A stretch of DNA of 64,000 nt from Desulfarculus baarsii DSM 2075 (GCF_000143965.1 NC_014365.1:2383501-2447500); one strand, 5' to 3'. Counted from the first letter of the stretch, positions 50,968 to 60,366 are shown. Notes: generated by a model from the sequence alone, not told the origin. Made by a program: numbers and translations.

Positions 50968-52148
50968 GGCGTCAACCAACGCCACTCCGGCCGGGCCCGC
51001 GTCGCCAAGCGCATCAGCACCGGGCCCGCGCCGGCTGGATCATCCTCGGCCAGCCGGCCAAAGAGCCAACGCGCCATGGCCTCGGCCCGCTCCTCGCCCA
51101 GCAGCCGGCCCAAAACCTCCGTCGCCTCGCCATGTCGGCCCAGACGGGCCGCGGCCACGCACCAATGTGCCAAAACCTCGGGCGCGCGCCCGGCCGAAAG
51201 GTTGTGCGGGAAGGGATAGGCCTGGGGCATGGCCCGCCAGCGGTCCTGGCTTTCCATGAAGCGCCGGCCGTGACGGCAGACCGACGACCAACGTTTCATC
51301 TGAAAAAAGGCCCAGCACAGGCTGTAGAGCGGATCGGGATAATCGGGCAAGAGCGTCAGGCACTGATTGGCCGTCTCGATCAGCTCGTCCAGGCGGCCCA
51401 GCGTGGTCAGGGCCATCATCAGCGGATGATAGGCCCTGGTCAACTGCTCCTTGGCCACGCCGCCGGCCTGGCCGACGGCCAAGGCTTGGCGAGCGGCGGC
51501 CAGGGTCTGGTTGGCGTCGCCGGCCCCGGCCATCAGGGACTGGGCCAGATAGGCGCGCGCCGAAAAATCGGCGGGCGCTTCATCCACCCAGCGCTGGATC
51601 AGCTCCAGGTTGCGCCTAGCCTTTTGCGCGGTGATCTGTGGCGATTGGGCAAAGCCGTGATGGATGAGCGTCAGCGGCGCGGCCAGCGCCCTGCCGCCGC
51701 CGGCCAGCGCCTCGTGGATGCGGCCGACAAAGCGCAGCCCGCTGTCGGCCCGCACCAGGCGCGGCGTCAGTTGCCAACTGGCCGAGCCATCCAGGGCCAG
51801 GTGCTCGATGCGAACCAACAGGCAATCGCCGTCGGCCGCCCGCAGCGCCGGCCGCAAGCGCGGCCCCGAGTCGGCGCTGACAAGCTCGTCGGCGTCGAGG
51901 ATCAACAGCCAGCGGCCGCTGGCGTGATCCATGGATTGATTGCGCGCCAGGGCGAAATCGCCTTGCCAGGGGTGCTCGAAGACCTTGGCCCCGTGCTGGC
52001 GGGCCAGATCACGCGTTTCGTCGCTGGAGCCGGTGTCGACGACGATGATCTCGTCGACCCACGACGCGGCGCTGGCCAGGCTGCGCGGCAGCCAGAGACG
52101 CTCGTTTTTGGCGATCATGCACAAAGACAACAACGGACGCTGGCTCAT
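50964..52148 (-). CDS. Family 2 glycosyltransferase with C-terminal TPR-like region
   Basis: 394 residues from ATG at 52148, with GTGGAG before it. GT2 domain (about 1-215): LSLCMIAKNERLWLPRSL, IIVVDTGSSDET, WLLILDADEL (DxD). The C-terminal half is all-helical with repeats such as LAQSLMAGAGDANQTLAAARQAL, typical of TPR. This family is common near exopolysaccharide or flagellin-glycan genes but stands alone here. The 211-base gap in front contains a long inverted repeat. Confidence 0.85.
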   Translation of the reverse strand: MSQRPLLSLCMIAKNERLWLPRSLASAASWVDEIIVVDTGSSDETRDLARQHGAKVFEHPWQGDFALARNQSMDHASGRWLLILDADELVSADSGPRLRPALRAADGDCLLVRIEHLALDGSASWQLTPRLVRADSGLRFVGRIHEALAGGGRALAAPLTLIHHGFAQSPQITAQKARRNLELIQRWVDEAPADFSARAYLAQSLMAGAGDANQTLAAARQALAVGQAGGVAKEQLTRAYHPLMMALTTLGRLDELIETANQCLTLLPDYPDPLYSLCWAFFQMKRWSSVCRHGRRFMESQDRWRAMPQAYPFPHNLSAGRAPEVLAHWCVAAARLGRHGEATEVLGRLLGEERAEAMARWLFGRLAEDDPAGAGPVLMRLATRARPEWRWLTP

Positions 52149-52275
52149 GGCGCTCCACCGCGTGAGAATGGCCGTTTCTCGGCGTAGCGTGATTGTAGCA
52201 CGGCCCGCCCGCCACGAAAAATCACCGTGCGGCCGCGCAAAAACCTTGCCTCGCCGCGCCGACGGCGCTATCTTT

Positions 52276-52334
52276 GTGACCACCTGGTCATAGAGCCGGG
52301 TTGTTGTTTGTCTTTCGTATGACCAGGTGGTCAC
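52276..52334. promoter_or_regulatory. 17-bp-arm inverted repeat made of two copies of a palindromic operator
   Basis: GTGACCACCTGGTCATA (52276-52292) and its exact reverse complement (52318-52334) flank a 25-base loop. Each arm is itself a palindrome TGACCA-N2-TGGTCA, so this is two operators in inverted order and could also form a cruciform or RNA hairpin. It ends 26 bases before mqnE and lies between divergent genes. Confidence 0.75.
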
Positions 52335-52359
52335 CCACGTCGAGGCAAGGCAGGAAACC

Positions 52360-53529
52360 ATGCAATCCAGCGCCGCCAAACTTTCGCATCATGACAGCCA
52401 CTTCGACCTGGCCCAGCCCCTGCCGCCCCTGGAGATCGACCTGGGCCTGCTCGACGACCGGGCCCTGATCACCGTCGGCCGCAAGCTGGCCCAGGGCCAG
52501 CGCCTGGACCTGGAAGACGGCCTGCGCCTGATGACCAGCCGCGACCTCAGCGGCCTGGGCCATCTGGCCCATCAGGCCCGCCTGGCCAAAAACGGGCTCA
52601 GGGCCTATTACGTGCGCAATCGCCACATCAATTACTCCAATGTCTGCGCCAATGGCTGCGCCTTCTGCGCCTTCTGGCGCGAGCCGGGCCAAAAGGGGGC
52701 ACAGACCATGACCCCGGCCCAGGCCGCCGCCCTGGCCGCGCAAAACCCCGACATGCCCCTGGAAGAGCTGCACGTAGTGGGGGCCTGCAATCCGGGGCTG
52801 GATTTTTCGTATTATCCCGATCTGTTGCGCGCCCTGGGCCAGGCGCGGCCCCAGGCGGCGCTAAAGGCCTTCACCGCCGTGGAGATCGACCACATGGCCC
52901 AGGTCGCCGGACTCGATGTTTGCCAAGTGCTGGATATATTGCGGCAAGCCGGCCTCAAGGCCATGCCCGGCGGCGGGGCCGAGGTCTTCGCGCCACGGGT
53001 GCGCCGGGCCCTGTGCCCCAGCAAGCCCAGCGGCGCGCGCTGGCTGGAGGTCTCGGGCCTGGCCCACCAGATGGGCCTGCAAACCAACGCCACCATGCTC
53101 TACGGCCACATCGAAACGGCCCAGGAGCGGGTGGAGCACCTCTTGGCCCTGCGCGAACAGCAAGACAAGACCGGCGGCTTTTCGGCCTTCATCCCCCTGG
53201 CCTTCCATCCGGCCAACACCAAGCTGGCCCACCTGGCCCCCACCACGGCCCTGGATGACCTGCGCGTCATCGCCACCAGCCGCTTGATGCTCGATAACTT
53301 CCCGCACATCAAGGCATATTGGGTCATGCTCAGCCCCAAGCTGGCCCAGGTGGCCCTGGGCTACGGGGCCGACGACCTGGACGGCACCATCGTCGAGGAG
53401 CGCATCACCCACGAGGCCGGGGCCAATACCGCCGTGGGCCTGACCGAGGCCGAACTGCGCCAGATGATCGAGGCCGCCGGCTGCGCGCCCGTGCGCCGCG
53501 ACGCTTTCTACAACGCCGTGGAGGACTGA
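52360..53529 (+). CDS. mqnE: Aminofutalosine synthase MqnE (radical SAM)
   Basis: 389 residues from ATG 52360 (AGGAAACC before it). Radical-SAM CxxxCxxC at C96, C100, C103 (NVCANGCAFCAF), then LHVVGACNPGLDFSYY, PGGGAEVF and AFHPANTKLAHL. Uses SAM to add the adenosine unit to 3-[(1-carboxyvinyl)oxy]benzoate in the futalosine route to menaquinone. Followed by mqnC six bases later, with which it shares sequence. Likely controlled by the double operator just upstream. Confidence 0.88.
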   Translation: MQSSAAKLSHHDSHFDLAQPLPPLEIDLGLLDDRALITVGRKLAQGQRLDLEDGLRLMTSRDLSGLGHLAHQARLAKNGLRAYYVRNRHINYSNVCANGCAFCAFWREPGQKGAQTMTPAQAAALAAQNPDMPLEELHVVGACNPGLDFSYYPDLLRALGQARPQAALKAFTAVEIDHMAQVAGLDVCQVLDILRQAGLKAMPGGGAEVFAPRVRRALCPSKPSGARWLEVSGLAHQMGLQTNATMLYGHIETAQERVEHLLALREQQDKTGGFSAFIPLAFHPANTKLAHLAPTTALDDLRVIATSRLMLDNFPHIKAYWVMLSPKLAQVALGYGADDLDGTIVEERITHEAGANTAVGLTEAELRQMIEAAGCAPVRRDAFYNAVED

Positions 53530-53535
53530 CAGGCC

Positions 53536-54633
53536 GTGGCCCAAGCTCAAAGCAGACTCTCCCTGCTCGACCAGGCCCTGGAGGCGGCCGCCAGCGGCGC
53601 GCGCCTGAGCGACGATCAGGCCCTGGCCCTGTTGCTGGAGGCGCCGCCGCACGAACTGGCCGTGCTGGCCCACCGGGCGCGCCTGGCCAAAAATCCGGCG
53701 ATGATCGTGACATACGCCGTCGATCGCAACATCAACACCACCAATGTCTGCCTCAGCGGCTGCCGCTTCTGCGCCTTTTTCCGGCCGCCGGGCGCGCCGG
53801 GCGGCTACGTGCTGAGCCCCGAGGAGATCGACCGCAAGATCGCCGAGACCATCGCCCTGGGCGGCACGCAGATTCTGGTGCAGGGCGGCCTGCACCCGGA
53901 AATCGGCGTGGAGGAGACCTGTCGCCAGATCCGGCGGATCAAGAAAAACTTCAACATACATGTCCATGGCTTATCGCCGCCGGAGGTCGTGCACATGGCC
54001 GCCGTCGACGGCATGGACATCGACCAGGCCCTGGACCGACTGATCGCCGCCGGCCTGGGCTCGATCCCCGGCGGCGGGGCCGAGATCCTCGTCGATAGCG
54101 TGCGGCGACGCATCGCGCCGGGCAAATGCAGCGGCCGCCAATGGCTGGAAGTCATGGCCCGGGCCCACGCCAAGGGCCTGTTCACCACGGCCACGATGAT
54201 GTTTGGCAGCCTGGACGGCCCGGCCGAGCGCATCGGCCACATGGCCCTGCTGCGCGCCCTGCAAGACCAGAGCCTGGCCCGGGGACGCGGCTGTTTCACG
54301 GCCTTCATCCCCTGGACTTTTCAGCCGGCCAACACGGCCCTGGCCCACCTCACGCCGCTGACGGCGGTGGATTATCTGCGCACGCTGGCCGTCAGCCGGC
54401 TTTATCTGGATAATTTCGCCCACGTCCAGGCCAGTTGGGTCACCCAGGGGGCCAAGATCGCCCAGTTGGCCCTGCTGCACGGGGCCGACGATCTGGGCTC
54501 GACGATGATCGAGGAAAACGTGGTGGCGGCGGCCGGGGCTTGTTTTCGCCTGGACCGCGCGGAAATGATCCGCCTGGCCGACGACTTGGGCTACCAGGCC
54601 CGCCAGCGCGACACCCTCTACCGCCTGCTGTGA
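53536..54633 (+). CDS. mqnC: Cyclic dehypoxanthinyl futalosine synthase MqnC (radical SAM)
   Basis: 365 residues from GTG 53536. CxxxCxxC at C72, C76, C79 (NVCLSGCRFCAFF), then QILVQGGLHPEIG, VHGLSPPEV, SIPGGGAEIL and FIPWTFQPANTAL. Closes the spiro ring in the futalosine menaquinone pathway. Paralogue of MqnE in the same operon; GTGA overlap with the amidohydrolase gene. Menaquinone fits an anaerobic respirer. Confidence 0.92.
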   Translation: MAQAQSRLSLLDQALEAAASGARLSDDQALALLLEAPPHELAVLAHRARLAKNPAMIVTYAVDRNINTTNVCLSGCRFCAFFRPPGAPGGYVLSPEEIDRKIAETIALGGTQILVQGGLHPEIGVEETCRQIRRIKKNFNIHVHGLSPPEVVHMAAVDGMDIDQALDRLIAAGLGSIPGGGAEILVDSVRRRIAPGKCSGRQWLEVMARAHAKGLFTTATMMFGSLDGPAERIGHMALLRALQDQSLARGRGCFTAFIPWTFQPANTALAHLTPLTAVDYLRTLAVSRLYLDNFAHVQASWVTQGAKIAQLALLHGADDLGSTMIEENVVAAAGACFRLDRAEMIRLADDLGYQARQRDTLYRLL

Positions 54634-55850
54634 GCCCGGCGGTGCGCGAGACGCGAAGCCAAGCCTTCACCGCCCGCTGGCTGTGGCCGGGGCCGGGGCG
54701 CCCGCGTGAAAACTGGCAAGTCACCCTGCGCGACGGCCGGGTGAGCGCCGTGGGCCCGCGTCGCCTCGGCCAGCCGGCCCAAGACCTGGGCGAGGGCCTG
54801 CTGCTGCCCGGCCTGGTCAACGCCCACTGTCACCTGGAGTTGGCCGGTCTGGCCGGTCTGTTGCCGCCCGACGGCGATTTCGTGGGCTGGGTCCAGCGCC
54901 TGGTGCGCCTGCGCCCCAGCCAGGATCCGGCCCAGGCCGCGCGGCAAACCGCCGACGCCGCCAGCCGGATGGCCCGTTGCGGCGTGGCCCTGGTGGCCGA
55001 CATCACCAACACGGGCCTGGCCCGCCAGGCCCTTTTCGCGGCAGGTCTGCACGCCATCAGCCTGTTCGAGGCCTTGGGGCCCAGCAACTGCCAGCCGCCG
55101 CCGCCCCAACTCACCTGGCAAGACGGCCGGCTGGCGGCCCAGGGCGTGGCCGCCCACGCACCCTACTCAGTGCCGGGGCCGCGCATCGCCGCGCTCAAGG
55201 CCCTGGCCGGTGGGCAGGCATTCAGCATTCATATGGCTGAATCAATTGCCGAAATGGAACTTTTTGCCGGCGATGGCCCGCAAGGCCGCCGCCTGGCCGA
55301 ATTTTTGTTTGGCCGCGGGGCCGACGTGGCCGGGCTGGGTCTGCTGGCCCGGCGACCGCTGGCCCACCTGCGGGCCCTGGGCGTGCTCGATCGCCGCACG
55401 CTCTTGGTCCATGGCGCGCAGCTATCGCCCGACGAGGCCCACGAGTTGGCCGCCGACGGTCCGTCGCTGTGCCTGTGCCCGCGCTCCAACCTGGGCCTGA
55501 CCAGGACCATGGCCCCCGCGCCGCTACTGTTGGCCGCCGGGGTCAACCTGTGCCTGGGCACCGATTCGCCGGCCTCCACGCCAGACCTTAATTTGTGGAA
55601 CGAAATGAAAGCCTTGGCCGAGCATTACCCCGGCTTGGCCCCGGACGCGATCCTGGAGATGGCCACCGGCGGGGGGGCCAGGGCCTTGGGCCTGGATCAG
55701 CGCTTCGGCCGGCTGGCCGAGGGCATGCACGCGCCGCTCTGCTTCGTGCCGCTGGATAGCCGGCCAGAGTTAAAGCACGTGCTCGAAGCTGTCGTGCTGG
55801 CGGCCGGCCCGGCGGCGGCCAGGGCCATCGGCAACGAAAAAATCAGCTAA
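54630..55850 (+). CDS. Amidohydrolase-family protein, probable aminofutalosine deaminase
   Basis: 406 residues from GTG 54630. Metal sites of the amidohydrolase superfamily: LVNAHCHLEL (HxH), FSIHMAES, a later His in LLVHGAQL and GTDSPAST (Asp). Families of this type include the chlorohydrolase/MTA-adenosine deaminase group. Position directly after mqnC suggests it deaminates 6-amino-6-deoxyfutalosine or a related adenosine compound. The function is inferred from context. Confidence 0.75.
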   Translation: MSPAVRETRSQAFTARWLWPGPGRPRENWQVTLRDGRVSAVGPRRLGQPAQDLGEGLLLPGLVNAHCHLELAGLAGLLPPDGDFVGWVQRLVRLRPSQDPAQAARQTADAASRMARCGVALVADITNTGLARQALFAAGLHAISLFEALGPSNCQPPPPQLTWQDGRLAAQGVAAHAPYSVPGPRIAALKALAGGQAFSIHMAESIAEMELFAGDGPQGRRLAEFLFGRGADVAGLGLLARRPLAHLRALGVLDRRTLLVHGAQLSPDEAHELAADGPSLCLCPRSNLGLTRTMAPAPLLLAAGVNLCLGTDSPASTPDLNLWNEMKALAEHYPGLAPDAILEMATGGGARALGLDQRFGRLAEGMHAPLCFVPLDSRPELKHVLEAVVLAAGPAAARAIGNEKIS

Positions 55851-55864
55851 TCAAGCTTGTTATC

Positions 55865-56365
55865 CTAAAAAACCGGCCTGCCGCCAGACTCCGGCCAGCG
55901 CGGCCGCAGGCCCAGCGCCGCGATTTGGCGGGCCATTTGGCCGCCGGCGCGCAAATCTTCGAGCACTTGCTCGAAGCTAAAGCCATCCGCCGCCAGCGTC
56001 CCCCGCGCCCGGTCGGCCGCGTCCAACACCGCCAGCCCGCCAGCGGCGTCCGCCAGTAGGCCGCCGCCGGCAAAGCGGCCAGGCCAGGCCTGGGCCATGA
56101 ACCAATCAGGCCCGGCCGCCCGGCCCAGGGTGATGGCCGCCCGCTGGATGATGTCCTCGGCCATGGCCGTCAGGGCCGGCGAGGGGCTCACCGCGCCCTC
56201 GTTGTTCCAACCCACGCACAGGGCCGTGGCCAGGCGGCGACGCAGTTCGGCCGGCGCCAGGCCCAGGCTCAGCCAGGCCATGAGCTTTTGCGCCACGTGG
56301 CGCTGGGCCGGGCCCAGATCGCGCTCGGTGTCGATGACCGTGCCGGTCAGGGCCACATAGCGCAT
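55865..56365 (-). CDS. Uncharacterised 166-residue protein at the end of the thiol-redox operon
   Basis: 166 residues from ATG at 56365. Soluble, Ala-rich. RYVALTGTVIDTERDLGPAQ at the start and PDWFMAQAWPGRFAGGG in the middle are the only striking parts; no domain recognised. Starts 5 bases after the dihydrolipoamide dehydrogenase stop on the same strand. Converges on the mqn operon with a 14-base gap. Confidence 0.65.
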   Translation of the reverse strand: MRYVALTGTVIDTERDLGPAQRHVAQKLMAWLSLGLAPAELRRRLATALCVGWNNEGAVSPSPALTAMAEDIIQRAAITLGRAAGPDWFMAQAWPGRFAGGGLLADAAGGLAVLDAADRARGTLAADGFSFEQVLEDLRAGGQMARQIAALGLRPRWPESGGRPVF

Positions 56366-56369
56366 GGCC

Positions 56370-57806
56370 TCAGCCCCTGACCGGCGGCGCGTGCAGGCAT
56401 TGGCCCAAAACCATCTCGGCCGCCTCCTGCACGCCCTCGGCCAGGGTGGGGTGGGCATGGATGGCGTGGGCCAGGTCGGCGGCCGTGGCCCCCAGGCGCA
56501 GAGCCAAGGCGCATTCGTGGATCAGATCGCCGGCGTGGGGGCCGACGATGTGCGCGCCCAGCAGCCGACCGTCTTTTTTGGCGCACAGCAATTTCACATG
56601 CCCGGCGATCTGGCCCATGGCCTGGCTCTTGCCCAACTGGCGCATCTGGAAAGTTTGAGCATTCACTTCAAGGCCCTGTTGCATGGCCTGCTCGGCGCTC
56701 AGGCCCACCGAGGCCAGCTCGGGGCTGGTGAACACCACCGCCGGCACGACGTCGTAATCCGGCCGTAGCGCCGCGCCCAGGGCATTGGCCGCCGCCGCCC
56801 GGCCCTCGGCGCCGGCCATGTGGGCCAGCATGGGCCTGCCCGTCCCCAGGCAATCGCCGATGGCCCAGATGTTTGGCGCGCTGGTGGCCAAGGTCGGCCC
56901 GACAGCCACCGCGCCGCGCTGGTCCAACTCCACGCCGACCCGCTCCAGGCCCAGGTCGGCGGCGCACGGCCGCCGGCCCACGGCCACGATGGCCTTTTCG
57001 GCCACCAGCGTCTCCGGGCCACGGATGGGCCGCTCGGCCAGGGTCGAGGGCGTCAGACGCAGGACGAGGCCCTCGGGGCCCGCTTCCGCGCCCTGGACCA
57101 TGGCCCCCAACTTGACGGCCACGCCGCGTTTTTTGCACTCGCGCAGCAAGACCTTGGCGCCATCGCCATCGATGCTTGGCAGGGGCAGCAGCCGGTCGCT
57201 GGCCTCGATGATGGTCACTTTCGCGCCCAAGGCGCTGTAAATAAAGGCGAACTCACAGCCGACAACCCCGCCGCCCACCACGGCCAGAGAGGCCGGAACC
57301 TGGCCCAGGGCCAGGGCGTCGTTGGCGTCGAGGACGCTTTGACCATCACGGGCCAGGCCAGGCAAGTCCAGCGGCCGCGAGCCGCTGGCGATGATCAACC
57401 GGTCGTAATCAACCACGCCAGCGCCGCCCTCGGCCTCCACCGCCAGGCGGCCCGGCCCGGTCAAACGGGCCCGACCGCGCAGCAGATCCACGCCGTGGCT
57501 TTGCAAAAGCCGCTCCACCGCTTGGACCAAGTCGGCCACTATCCGGTCCTTGCGGGCCATGGCCGCCGGCAGGTCCACGGCGCAATCGCCGCCACCCGTC
57601 ACGCCAAATTCGGCCAGACGCCGCGCCGTCTCCAAGGCCTGGGCCGTGGCCCGCAGGGCCTTGGTGGGGATGCAGCCCCAGTTCAGGCAGACCCCGCCCA
57701 CCGCCTCGGCCTCGATCACCGTCACCGCCGCTCCCAGCTGGGCCGCCCGGATGGCCGCCATGTAGCCGCCGGGCCCCGCGCCGATCACCGCCACTCTGCT
57801 CTTCAA
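56370..57806 (-). CDS. lpdA: Dihydrolipoamide dehydrogenase
   Basis: 478 residues. FAD motif VIGAGPGGYMAAIRAAQLG, redox disulfide C40/C45 (GGVCLNWGCIPTK), NAD motif VVGGGVVGCEFA, FAD motif IWAIGDCLG and C-terminal HAHPTLAEGV with the catalytic His-Glu. Oxidises dihydrolipoyl groups with NAD. No E1 or E2 gene lies in the window; here it is in an operon with a CoA-disulfide reductase, so it may serve thiol balance or glycine cleavage. Confidence 0.92.
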   Translation of the reverse strand: MKSRVAVIGAGPGGYMAAIRAAQLGAAVTVIEAEAVGGVCLNWGCIPTKALRATAQALETARRLAEFGVTGGGDCAVDLPAAMARKDRIVADLVQAVERLLQSHGVDLLRGRARLTGPGRLAVEAEGGAGVVDYDRLIIASGSRPLDLPGLARDGQSVLDANDALALGQVPASLAVVGGGVVGCEFAFIYSALGAKVTIIEASDRLLPLPSIDGDGAKVLLRECKKRGVAVKLGAMVQGAEAGPEGLVLRLTPSTLAERPIRGPETLVAEKAIVAVGRRPCAADLGLERVGVELDQRGAVAVGPTLATSAPNIWAIGDCLGTGRPMLAHMAGAEGRAAAANALGAALRPDYDVVPAVVFTSPELASVGLSAEQAMQQGLEVNAQTFQMRQLGKSQAMGQIAGHVKLLCAKKDGRLLGAHIVGPHAGDLIHECALALRLGATAADLAHAIHAHPTLAEGVQEAAEMVLGQCLHAPPVRG

Positions 57807-57834
57807 GCCGCCCCTCCCCGCCCGCTGGCCGCCA

Positions 57835-58566
57835 TCAGGCGATCGGGCCCTTTTGGCCCGGCCACAGGGCGTGACAGGGGATCAGCAGGTCTATCTGGCC
57901 AGACTCCAGCATGGATTTGACCAGGTTGGCCGACTCCCAGGCCTGGATGGCGTCGGTGTGCACGCCGGGGGCCACCGCCGGGCCGGACGGTGGGAAGTTC
58001 TTGTCGTTGCAGCAGAATCCGGTGATGAGCGCCTTGCCGGACTGGGCCGTTTGCACCACCACCGACTGCCCGCCCGGCGAATGCCCAGGCGTCGGCAGCA
58101 CGCTGACCCCCGGGGCCACCTCGGCCGGACCGTCCAGTTCCACGATCGCGCAGCCTTCCAGATAATCGGCGTCGTAGCGGTGGTCCAGCGGGTGCGGGTG
58201 GCGGCAAAACTCCAGCTCGGCCCGCTGGACGTAAATCTTGGCGTTGGGGAACATGCCGTCGTTTTCGCAGTGATCGTTGTGCAGATGGGTGTGGATGATG
58301 ATGTCGATCTCCTCCGGCGTCACGCCCAACCGCGCCAAGCCGTCCTCCAGATACTCCACCCGCAGGCCCAACTCGTCCTCCAGGCCCTCGGGGATCAGGA
58401 AATCCTCCAGCCCGCTGTCGATGAGGATCTTTTTGTCGCCGCCCTCCAGGTAAAACACGTAGATCGGGATGTGGATAGCCTTGCCATAATGGCGCAGATA
58501 GGTCATCACGCCCTGATCGGTGGCGTTTAGCCCGCAGACGATGGGGTGAATGACATAGGACGACAT
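57835..58566 (-). CDS. Metallo-beta-lactamase-fold hydrolase (N-acyl-homoserine-lactonase-like)
   Basis: 243 residues. HTHLHNDH with H94, H96, D98 and H99, then PTPGHSPGG and CHALW at the end, i.e. the binuclear-metal set of the fold. FYLEGGDKKILIDSG at the start is typical of the AHL-lactonase-like group. In this operon, between CoA-disulfide reductase/rhodanese and lpdA, a thiol-ester or persulfide hydrolase role is as plausible as quorum quenching. Confidence 0.85.
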   Translation of the reverse strand: MSSYVIHPIVCGLNATDQGVMTYLRHYGKAIHIPIYVFYLEGGDKKILIDSGLEDFLIPEGLEDELGLRVEYLEDGLARLGVTPEEIDIIIHTHLHNDHCENDGMFPNAKIYVQRAELEFCRHPHPLDHRYDADYLEGCAIVELDGPAEVAPGVSVLPTPGHSPGGQSVVVQTAQSGKALITGFCCNDKNFPPSGPAVAPGVHTDAIQAWESANLVKSMLESGQIDLLIPCHALWPGQKGPIA

Positions 58567-58578
58567 TGGTCCCTCCGG

Positions 58579-60309
58579 CTAATTTTCGTCCTTGGGAGCC
58601 AGGATCGGCTCGCCCCATTTCTTGACCGCCGCCACGCCGCCGCCAACATTGTAGGTGTTGGTCACGCCAGCGCCGGCCAGTTGACGCATGGCCTCGTAAG
58701 ACCGCGCGCCCGAGTTGCAGATCAAGAGCACGTCGCGGTCTTGGGGAACCTCGCCCTCGCGGCCGGCAATGGTTTCCTGGGGCAAATGCCGCCATTTAGG
58801 GGCCAGTTGCTCCAGATAGGGCCCGGCGTTGTCGATGGCCCGCACGTCGACGATCACACACGAATCGTCGCTCGCCAGGCGCTTGGCGAATTCGTCGATG
58901 GCAATCGAACGCAGCCGGCCCTCGATCATGTTTTCGGCAACGTTGGCGGCGGTGTTAAGAATATCCATCGCCGCGCCCAACGGCGGGCTGTAGGCCAGCT
59001 CCAGGTTGGACAGATCGGCCAACTCGCCGCCCTTGGCCAACAGCCCGGCCATGGCGTTGACCCGGCCCACCACCGCGTCGCCGTTGTCGCCCAGGGCGCT
59101 CAGGCCCAGCAAACGGCGGCTGTTTTTCTCCACCACCAGTTTGACATACATCATGGCCATGTCCGGGTGAAAATGGGCCCGGTCGGCCTGGACCACCAGC
59201 GGAGCGACCACATCCAGGCCCATGGCCCGGGCCTCGACCTCGTTGAGGCCGGTGCGGGCGGCCGAAAGGCCAAAGAGCTTGATGCAAAAGCTGCCCAGCA
59301 CACCGGGGAAGGTGGCCTGGCCACCGCAGACGTTCGTGCCCACCACCCGGCCCATGCGGTTGGCCAGACTGCCGGCGGGCACATAGGCGTCCTTGCCGCT
59401 AAGGATGTTCTTGACGCTGACGCAGTCGCCGGCGGCGTAGATGTCGGGATCGGAGGTCTGCATGCGCTCGTTGACCTTGATCCCGCCGCGTTGGGCCAGT
59501 TCCAGGCCGGCGGCGCGGGCCAGTTCGTCGTTGGGCCGCACGCCGGTAGCCATGATCACCATGTCCACGGCGATCTCCTGGCCGTCGACGACCACGGCGC
59601 GCGCCTTGCCCTCATCGTCGGCCAAAATGCCGCCGACATCGGCGCCCAGATGCAAGCTCACGCCGTCCTGGGCGGCCATGTGGGTTTGCAGCATGCGGGC
59701 GATGTCCGGGTCGAGGACGCCGAGCAGGAATTGATCCTGGCGCTCGATGATATGCACCTCCACGCCCCAGAGATCGGCCAGGGCCTCGGCCATCTCCAGA
59801 CCGGTGGCCCCCGCGCCGATGATCGCCGCCGCGCCGACGCCGCCCTGAGCCACGGCGTGCTTGATGGCCTGGGCGTGGTGCAGGTCGCCCACCGGCCAGA
59901 CGCCTTGCAGGTTGGCCCCGGCGATGGGCGGCGTGAACGGCCGCGCGCCGGTGGCCAGCACCAGCTTGTCATAGGCCAAATCGTTCTCGTGGCCGCTGGC
60001 CAAATCCTTCACGCGCACTTTTTTGGCCGCCCGGTCGATGGCCAGGGCCTCCACGCCGGTTTGCACGTCCACGCCCTTGGCGCCCTTGAAAAATTGCGGA
60101 TCGCGCACCATGTGGAAGCTGGTGGACAAAAGGCCCTTCAGATCGGCCACGTCGCCGCTGACATAATAGGGAATGCCGCAACCGCCGTAGGAAATATAGT
60201 TGTCGCGGTCGAGCATGGTCACATTGGCGTCAGGCTCCAGCCGTTTGATGCGGCAACCGGCCTTGGGCCCGGCGGCCACCGCGCCGATGATCAATACGTT
60301 CAGGCTCAC
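58579..60309 (-). CDS. CoA-disulfide reductase/NADH oxidase-like flavoprotein with C-terminal rhodanese
   Basis: 576 residues from GTG at 60309, with AAGGAG seven bases before. FAD motif LIIGAVAAGPKAG, catalytic C44 (SYGGCGIPYY, the CoADR position), NAD motif IIGAGATGLEMA, IYAAGDCVSV, then a rhodanese domain with C531 (LLICNSGARSYE). Such CoADR-rhodanese fusions reduce CoA or glutathione persulfides and polysulfides with NADH. Head of the minus-strand operon with MBL and lpdA. In a sulfur-metabolising anaerobe, zero-valent sulfur handling is likely. Confidence 0.9.
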   Translation of the reverse strand: MSLNVLIIGAVAAGPKAGCRIKRLEPDANVTMLDRDNYISYGGCGIPYYVSGDVADLKGLLSTSFHMVRDPQFFKGAKGVDVQTGVEALAIDRAAKKVRVKDLASGHENDLAYDKLVLATGARPFTPPIAGANLQGVWPVGDLHHAQAIKHAVAQGGVGAAAIIGAGATGLEMAEALADLWGVEVHIIERQDQFLLGVLDPDIARMLQTHMAAQDGVSLHLGADVGGILADDEGKARAVVVDGQEIAVDMVIMATGVRPNDELARAAGLELAQRGGIKVNERMQTSDPDIYAAGDCVSVKNILSGKDAYVPAGSLANRMGRVVGTNVCGGQATFPGVLGSFCIKLFGLSAARTGLNEVEARAMGLDVVAPLVVQADRAHFHPDMAMMYVKLVVEKNSRRLLGLSALGDNGDAVVGRVNAMAGLLAKGGELADLSNLELAYSPPLGAAMDILNTAANVAENMIEGRLRSIAIDEFAKRLASDDSCVIVDVRAIDNAGPYLEQLAPKWRHLPQETIAGREGEVPQDRDVLLICNSGARSYEAMRQLAGAGVTNTYNVGGGVAAVKKWGEPILAPKDEN

Positions 60310-60366
60310 TGCAAGGCTCCTTTGCACGGGGCGCGGCCCCGGATGTTGATTGCTCCAGCAACGAAA

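Noticed and set aside
52276-52334. Inverted repeat as transposon ends
   Set aside because: Only 25 bases lie between the arms, with no transposase; each arm is itself palindromic like an operator.
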